Source: Lachnospiraceae bacterium (GTDB taxonomy: Bacteria; Bacillota; Clostridia; Lachnospirales; Lachnospiraceae). From it: 11,676 bases of DNA. The DNA lies in assembly GCA_021200345.1 (NCBI GenBank), contig JAJQGR010000320.1, positions 1 to 11,676 on the forward strand, written 5' to 3'. The notes under the pieces were generated by a model, which was not told the origin of the DNA, ran no database searches, and saw nothing but the letters and a program-made list of their open reading frames with translations. Below, in pieces: positions 8,062-11,676 of this stretch; positions within the stretch are counted from its first letter, which is position 1; every line of letters begins with the position of its first letter. Position numbers and translations under genes: made by a program.

Positions 8062-8098
8062 AAAAAGAGGCCTCCCCATCCTTTGACAGGGAGACCTC
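8062..8098 (-). terminator. Rho-independent terminator after the symporter gene
   Basis: On the minus strand GAGGTCTCCC (8098-8089) pairs with GGGAGGCCTC (8076-8067) as a 10-bp GC-rich stem with one G-U wobble and a 12-nt loop, followed at once by TTTTT (8066-8062). It lies 103 nt after the symporter stop and before the GH3 gene, on the same strand as both, so it should stop some or all transcription between transporter and enzymes. On the plus strand no T-run follows, so it works in one direction only. Confidence 0.8.
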
Positions 8099-8200
8099 CG
8101 TTATGCTTCAACTCCCAGTCTCTTACTTCGACGCAGTCATTTTCCTGACTGTCCAGGCTCATTGACTGAAGCCCGGTTGTGTCATTCGCTTACCGTTTTC

Positions 8201-9607
8201 TTACTTCTGCTCTGCGGCCTCTCTTGCCGCGATTTCTTCCTTCATGGCCGGAAGTCTCTTCTCCAGATCAAACTGGCTTACCAGTACAAGCATGATAATG
8301 AACATAACAAGCGGCAGAACAATACTAAATCCATAAATAGCCGTCCTCGTAGCAGTTGTAGCCACCTCAAGCGATGCATCATAACCAACTGCTGCCAGAA
8401 TCCATCCGATTGCCGCGGAACCAATGCCGCTTCCGACCTTGCCGCCGAAGCTTGATGCAGCGTTGGAGGAGGCTACCATCCGCTTTCCATATTTATACTC
8501 ATTGTAATCAATACTCATAGCCGTCATAGTACCAACAAGGCACATCATCGGAATTGTCGCGAATGTATTGATACATCCAAAAATCATGTAGCAGGTGAAA
8601 TTATTCCTTGTAAAAAGCAGAAGCAGGTTGCCAATGACTCCCGCCGTAAAGCTTACATTCAGTGTCTTCACAACGCCAAGGTGCTTAATCATCGGGCCAA
8701 CCAGGATAAATCCAAGCAGGGTCGGAATAAGGCCAACAGCACCAAGCACACTGACCAGGTTATCATTGCCGAAAATCCACTTGCAGTAATAGGTTCCGGA
8801 GGCTGATGTCAATGCATAAAGGATACATGACATCAGGTTCACCACGAGAACGATCACCCAGTACTTGTTGTGGAACAGCTTTTTAACTGCATCCCTGAAG
8901 GGAACCGGATCCTCTTCCTTAATATCCTCGGGTCTTACCTCTGTGCCGGATTCCGTCGCTGTCTCACGGCTTGTCAGATAACAGATCAGCGCAGCAAGAA
9001 TAATGATAATGCCCAGGACAAAGCCGAATTTAATCCAGGCGCTCTGTGTTCCGCCAAGGGCGTTCGTTATCGGAATAATGCAGATCGCCAGAACAAAACC
9101 AGCCACGTAACCGGAAGCGGATCTCCAGATACCCATATTACCGCGTTCTTCCTGGCTGTTCGTGCGAACCGTCATAAGAGACGTATACGGAACCGCCATT
9201 GCTGTGTAGAATACTGCGGAAAGCAGGATGTTTGTAATCAATGCGTAGATAATCTGTACACTGCTGACTGTATTCGGTACACAGAATATCAGTACCACCA
9301 CAATACCTGCCGGAATACCCGCCTTCAGCATCCATGGGCGGTATTTCTCCTTACCAGGCTTTGTGTGGTCAATGATGTTGCCCATAATCAGATCGGTGAA
9401 TGCATCAAAAATCTTCACAATCAACAGTACCGTTGCAACAGCCGCCGGAGCCATATACACCTTGTCTGTGTAAAAGTACGTCAGCTGTCCGACCAGACCG
9501 GAAATCGCGTTCAACGCGAACTGCCCAGTGCAGTCACCGAAGTAATCCTTGACGCGCATGACCTTCTGCACGCCGAATTTGTCCTTTCCCAGTGGTTTCT
9601 TTGCCAT
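8201..9607 (-). CDS. GPH-family (MelB-like) sugar:cation symporter
   Basis: A 468-residue, roughly 12-helix major-facilitator-type transporter of the glycoside-pentoside-hexuronide:cation symporter family, in the cytoplasmic membrane. The diagnostic segment KIFDAFTDLIMGNIIDHT (about 65-82) carries Asp68 and Asp72, which line up with the cation-binding aspartates of MelB, followed by the KYRPWM loop. A charged central loop (about 213-240, rich in Glu and Pro) divides two six-helix halves, and the C-terminus is cytoplasmic and charged. The start at 9607 is chosen because AAAGGAGGAGG lies 7 nt upstream; a longer frame from 9667 would translate through that site. It likely imports a di- or oligosaccharide or glycoside that the cytoplasmic GH78 and GH3 enzymes then split. 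Its promoter region holds the 20-bp-spaced direct half-sites, and a terminator follows the gene. Family is confident; the substrate is inferred only from neighbours. Confidence 0.93.
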   Translation of the reverse strand: MAKKPLGKDKFGVQKVMRVKDYFGDCTGQFALNAISGLVGQLTYFYTDKVYMAPAAVATVLLIVKIFDAFTDLIMGNIIDHTKPGKEKYRPWMLKAGIPAGIVVVLIFCVPNTVSSVQIIYALITNILLSAVFYTAMAVPYTSLMTVRTNSQEERGNMGIWRSASGYVAGFVLAICIIPITNALGGTQSAWIKFGFVLGIIIILAALICYLTSRETATESGTEVRPEDIKEEDPVPFRDAVKKLFHNKYWVIVLVVNLMSCILYALTSASGTYYCKWIFGNDNLVSVLGAVGLIPTLLGFILVGPMIKHLGVVKTLNVSFTAGVIGNLLLLFTRNNFTCYMIFGCINTFATIPMMCLVGTMTAMSIDYNEYKYGKRMVASSNAASSFGGKVGSGIGSAAIGWILAAVGYDASLEVATTATRTAIYGFSIVLPLVMFIIMLVLVSQFDLEKRLPAMKEEIAAREAAEQK

Positions 9608-9614
9608 TATGTAG

Positions 9615-9625
9615 CCTCCTCCTTT
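9615..9625 (-). promoter_or_regulatory. Strong ribosome binding site fixing the symporter start
   Basis: AAAGGAGGAGG on the minus strand ends 7 nt before the ATG at 9607. It lies inside the longer frame beginning at 9667, where it would encode Lys-Gly-Gly-Gly, so that longer start is rejected. Confidence 0.85.
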
Positions 9626-9657
9626 GCTCTTTCGTGAGCTCTCTTTGTTATGAATAA

Positions 9658-9666
9658 AGGATAGCA
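9658..9666 (-). promoter_or_regulatory. Candidate extended -10 of the symporter promoter
   Basis: TGCTATCCT on the minus strand (TG at 9666-9665, hexamer 9663-9658) is an extended -10. The proper -35 position (about 9681-9686) has no consensus and overlaps the nearer TTGTAATTT half-site, the usual arrangement for an AraC-type activator replacing a -35. A start near 9651 would give a leader of about 44 nt. Confidence 0.45.
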
Positions 9667-9682
9667 CCTGGTTTCCGTATTT

Positions 9683-9715
9683 TATTGTAATTTCGGATGA
9701 TTTTTTGTAATTTTA
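9683..9715 (-). promoter_or_regulatory. Putative AraC-type operator of the symporter operon
   Basis: Two identical direct half-sites, AAATTACAA on the minus strand at 9713-9705 and 9693-9685, start 20 bp apart. The surrounding 33 bp match the element upstream of the SGNH esterase at 26 of 33 positions without gaps. Tandem direct half-sites about two helical turns apart, the nearer touching the -35, are what is known for AraC-family activators. The likely binder is the regulator encoded at 1713-2930, an inference. Confidence 0.6.
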
Positions 9716-9736
9716 AAGTCGTTTATGCCTGCTATA

Positions 9737-10720
9737 TCAGTTATTCTGCGACTTCATCCAACTGATTGCCAGATCCGGCCAGACCGCCACCTCTCTGGCT
9801 GCCACGCCGGATGCCGGCCTCGGACTGTCCGGGTCATAATTCTCCGGGTCCATGTAAGCAAAAGCATCCAGCAGCTGTTTCTTAGCTTCTTGCGGCAGCG
9901 GCAGCGCGCCGCTCTTTACCGCATAGATGATATTCATGGTCTGCTCCATGGTATACGGGTCCCCCAGATCGCCCGTCTCCCACACTTCATCAGAAAGGGA
10001 AAGTCCGTGCGCACCTTTCGGGAAGAGGTGGTATTCAAAGGATATGCCCGCATCTTTCAGCGCCTTCATCATCAGCATGCTGTTTTCCACTGGGACGAGT
10101 TCATCGCTGACCGTCTGCCACAGAAACATCGGCGGAGTCTGATCTGTCACCTGCTTTTCCAGTGAAAAATAAGAAAGCTCCTCCTGAGTTGCATTCTCTC
10201 CGCATAAGGCTACAAACGAATCTCTATGTGCCTGCTTACCCGCTGTAATAACAGGATAGGAAAGGATGACACCTGTCGGGCGGTTTGCAAACGGATGATA
10301 TTTCGCATTCGTATCCTCCGTATCCTGCCAGTGTACTGCAAGTGATCCAGCCAGATGCGCACCCGCAGAAAACCCGCAGAGATACAGATCTTCGCTTACA
10401 CCAAACTTCTCCTTGTTGGCGCGCACAAACCGAACCGCTCTGGACAGATCATGGAGCGGCTGGAGCTTTAACGGCGCTATGCCGATCAGATTGGTCGTAT
10501 ACGTCAGCACAAAGCTCTGATAACCGGCCTCATAAAATTTCTTCGCCACAATCTCTCCTTCCGTCGGGGATACAACACGGTATCCGCCGCCGGGAACGAC
10601 AATCATCGCCGGCCTTGTGTTCTCATCCTCATGTAAATATGCATGGATGTTCGGCGTAAAGCCAAACGCTCCCGCGTACTGGTATTCTCCGTCTTCCCAG
10701 ATTGTGTAAATGTTATTCAT
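9737..10720 (-). CDS. Alpha/beta-hydrolase esterase, acetyl-esterase-like, cytoplasmic
   Basis: A 327-residue serine hydrolase of the alpha/beta fold, close to the esterase/lipase and acetylxylan-esterase-like enzymes found beside glycosidases. The oxyanion loop is VVPGGGY (41-47), the nucleophile elbow GFSAG has Ser118, the acid is probably Asp206 in VSDELVP, and the histidine is His238 in KGAHGLSL, so the triad looks complete. After the catalytic histidine comes an insertion of about 55 residues (about 250-305) before the typical closing helix with VWPDLAISWM. There is no signal peptide, so it is expected in the cytoplasm, where it could remove acetyl or other acyl groups from imported sugars. 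The ATG at 10720 has AAAGGAG about 10 nt upstream. It follows the SGNH esterase by 21 bp and is surely in its operon. No terminator is evident after it, so read-through into the symporter gene is possible. The acyl substrate is unknown. Confidence 0.88.
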   Translation of the reverse strand: MNNIYTIWEDGEYQYAGAFGFTPNIHAYLHEDENTRPAMIVVPGGGYRVVSPTEGEIVAKKFYEAGYQSFVLTYTTNLIGIAPLKLQPLHDLSRAVRFVRANKEKFGVSEDLYLCGFSAGAHLAGSLAVHWQDTEDTNAKYHPFANRPTGVILSYPVITAGKQAHRDSFVALCGENATQEELSYFSLEKQVTDQTPPMFLWQTVSDELVPVENSMLMMKALKDAGISFEYHLFPKGAHGLSLSDEVWETGDLGDPYTMEQTMNIIYAVKSGALPLPQEAKKQLLDAFAYMDPENYDPDSPRPASGVAAREVAVWPDLAISWMKSQNN

Positions 10721-10741
10721 TTCGTCTTTTCTCCTTTCCTT

Positions 10742-11539
10742 TTAACCCTCTCTCTCAAAGCATGCCGTTAGAGCTTCCTCAAATTTCGGCAGCCACCATT
10801 CCAGATATCCGGCCTGCGTGGGATGAATGGAATCAGCCATGTACAGGCTTCGCTGTTCACTGGTAATATCGTTAAAGTCCTCGTCGTTCCATAAGTCAAT
10901 CACACCAATCCCCCATTTTTCCTGGATCTGCGTAAGCAACTCCACCATTGCGGCATACTGCTCACTGTCATACTGACTGTTGGTATAAAAATAAACAGGA
11001 CAGCCCCAATTCTCCTCGGCATAGGCAATGATATATTCCATCGCGCCTGCCACAGTGGAGGTATCAAAGTCATCGATATCTGTAGAAGCACTGACAGTTC
11101 CCAACGTCTTATTCTGTGTGGCGTCATTGGTGGAAAGCTGGCAGACAAGCAGATCCAGCGCGGAGATATCCAGTCTTTTCAGGCGGCTGATATAGGAATT
11201 GGTGCCGCTCTCCACCAGCGTCGTGCCGGAGACGGCCTCCTTAATGGACACGCAACCATATTTTGCCTCCAGATAATCCGCAAAGGAGACTCCCTTCGAC
11301 GAAGCACCATAGGTGACAGAGGAACCCAGGAAGAGAATGGTCTTTCCTTCCAGAACGCTTCCCTGTACCTGCTCAACAGTTTCCGGTGAATACGCCGCGG
11401 CATTGCCCGGCAATGAGGCTGTTTTCACATCATGCAGCTTCGCAAACGGTCCCCAGGACCATTGATAGCCGCAGAACGCTGTCCAGGCGGTAATCAGTAC
11501 GACGATACAGATCACAATAATCAGAATTCTTTTTTTCAT
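10742..11539 (-). CDS. Membrane-anchored SGNH/GDSL-family esterase
   Basis: A 265-residue SGNH hydrolase with an N-terminal hydrophobic segment (about 5-23, after MKKR) that acts as a signal anchor or uncleaved signal peptide, placing the catalytic domain outside the cell. The SGNH blocks are visible: block I LGSSVTYG (71-78) with Ser74, block II Gly105 in SGTTLVESG, block III LSTNDA with Asn138, and block V DSIHPT with Asp236 and His239. Block I reads GSS instead of GDS, which is tolerated in the family. Relatives include carbohydrate deacetylases, so it may deacylate a glycan or glycoside before uptake. Start 11539 has GGAG 9 nt upstream. It is the first gene of the minus-strand block, 21 bp before the second esterase, and is preceded by the second paired half-site element. 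The exact ester cleaved cannot be told from sequence. Confidence 0.9.
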   Translation of the reverse strand: MKKRILIIVICIVVLITAWTAFCGYQWSWGPFAKLHDVKTASLPGNAAAYSPETVEQVQGSVLEGKTILFLGSSVTYGASSKGVSFADYLEAKYGCVSIKEAVSGTTLVESGTNSYISRLKRLDISALDLLVCQLSTNDATQNKTLGTVSASTDIDDFDTSTVAGAMEYIIAYAEENWGCPVYFYTNSQYDSEQYAAMVELLTQIQEKWGIGVIDLWNDEDFNDITSEQRSLYMADSIHPTQAGYLEWWLPKFEEALTACFEREG

Positions 11540-11567
11540 GTTCGTTTACTCCATTCTTCAGTTTTAC

Positions 11568-11580
11568 TGTATACAAAATA
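11568..11580 (-). promoter_or_regulatory. Candidate -10 region of the esterase operon
   Basis: Two overlapping minus-strand candidates exist: TATTTT (11580-11575), which sits 21 nt from the nearer half-site exactly as in the symporter promoter, and TATACA (11573-11568), closer to consensus. No consensus -35 is present at the right spacing for either, which again suggests dependence on an activator. Which one is used cannot be decided by eye. Confidence 0.35.
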
Positions 11581-11603
11581 CACCATTATGGAAATGGTGT
11601 ATT
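11577..11603. repeat. Perfect 10-bp inverted repeat in the esterase promoter
   Basis: AATACACCAT (11577-11586), a 7-nt spacer, then ATGGTGTATT (11594-11603). It covers the -35 to -10 zone of the esterase operon and overlaps the nearer AraC-type half-site by two bases. It could be a repressor operator or, if transcribed from upstream on the minus strand, a weak terminator-like hairpin (TTTTG follows only after overlap with the stem). Confidence 0.6.
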
Positions 11604-11632
11604 GTAATTTCAGGTTTCATTTTGTAAATTTA
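11600..11632 (-). promoter_or_regulatory. Putative AraC-type operator of the esterase operon
   Basis: Direct half-sites AATTTACAA (11630-11622) and AAATTACAA (11610-11602) on the minus strand start 20 bp apart, like those before the symporter. The 33-bp element is 26/33 identical to 9683-9715, with the last 12 positions (promoter-proximal) fully conserved. It lies 61 bp before the esterase ATG. Common control of both operons by the nearby AraC-type protein is inferred. Confidence 0.6.
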
Positions 11633-11676
11633 TCCCTTCCCTGTAATCATGGTTCTGATTCCCTGAAAGAAATGCC
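11630..11676 (-). other. Right end; possible tail of a further minus-strand gene
   Basis: Beyond the operator the last 44 bases show no start codon with a ribosome site. On the minus strand one frame reads HFFQGIRTMITGKG and stops with TAA at 11632-11630, and another stops at TGA after GISFRESEP; either could be the 3' end of an upstream gene. With so little sequence no choice can be made. Confidence 0.2.

Larger units (their letters stand above)
8008..8200. other. Intergenic space between symporter and GH3 genes
   Basis: A 193-bp gap holding the terminator and the palindrome. Bases 8099-8200 show no credible gene or signal. I see no convincing -35/-10 pair for a separate GH3 promoter: TTTACC (8065-8060) followed 18 bp later by TGATAG is weak and overlaps the terminator tail. 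GH3 and GH78 expression therefore probably depends on read-through, or on a promoter I cannot recognise. Confidence 0.5.

Noticed and set aside
7980..8162. A 60-codon minus-strand frame in the symporter-GH3 gap
   Set aside because: It has no Shine-Dalgarno, runs straight through the terminator and palindrome, and overlaps the start of the GH3 gene in another frame.
8870..9637. A 255-codon plus-strand open frame opposite the symporter
   Set aside because: Its translation is rich in Cys, Arg, Asn and His as expected for the antisense of membrane-protein codons; there is no ribosome site or recognisable domain.
9608..9667. Twenty-residue N-terminal extension of the symporter
   Set aside because: The extension contains AAAGGAGGAGG placed ideally for the internal ATG at 9607, and the shorter protein matches the normal GPH start.
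9608..9736. A catabolite-repression (cre) site near the symporter or esterase promoters
   Set aside because: I looked for TGNAANCGNTNNCA-like sequence on both strands of the intergenic regions and found no convincing match.

Overview
The window looks like an accessory carbohydrate-use locus from a Gram-positive, Clostridia/Lachnospiraceae-like anaerobe. The basis is purine-rich Shine-Dalgarno sites close to ATG starts, a rhamnosidase and GH3 enzyme without signal peptides, a GPH-type sugar symporter, an AraC-type regulator, and the general protein style. The genus cannot be fixed from the sequence alone.

Left end (1-1583): a cut-off membrane-protein gene and an AAA ATPase of the AAA_14/DUF4143 type, both on the minus strand and overlapping by 17 bp. 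The ATPase has a good extended -10 promoter. This pair has no visible link to sugar use. Region 1531-1712 is a divergent regulatory space with three 14-bp direct repeats at an exact 33-bp period, followed by a plus-strand AraC-family regulator (1713-2930).

The rest (2919-11539) is on the minus strand. In transcription order it holds a membrane-anchored SGNH/GDSL esterase (11539-10742), a cytoplasmic alpha/beta-hydrolase esterase (10720-9737), a GPH-family sugar:cation symporter (9607-8201), a GH3 beta-glucosidase-type enzyme (8007-5731) and a GH78 alpha-L-rhamnosidase (5678-2919). The rhamnosidase and the regulator converge and overlap by 12 bp.

Inferred pathway: the surface esterase strips acyl groups from a decorated plant glycoside or oligosaccharide, the symporter imports it, the second esterase finishes deacylation, the rhamnosidase removes terminal alpha-L-rhamnose, and the GH3 enzyme releases the exposed beta-linked sugar, probably glucose. 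Rhamnosyl-glucosides (rutinose- or neohesperidose-type flavonoid glycosides, saponins) or short rhamnose-containing cell-wall fragments would fit. The true substrate is not known.

The most informative non-coding signal is a matched pair of 33-bp elements upstream of the esterase operon (11600-11632) and the symporter (9683-9715). They are 26/33 identical, and each carries two direct TTGTAATTT-like half-sites 20 bp apart. This is the layout expected for AraC-family binding and suggests that the regulator in the window controls both transcription units. A Rho-independent terminator (8062-8098) plus a perfect palindrome (8039-8059) lies between the symporter and the GH3 gene, suggesting partial termination or RNA processing inside the operon. 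I see no CRISPR array, tRNA, rRNA, insertion sequence or phage gene.
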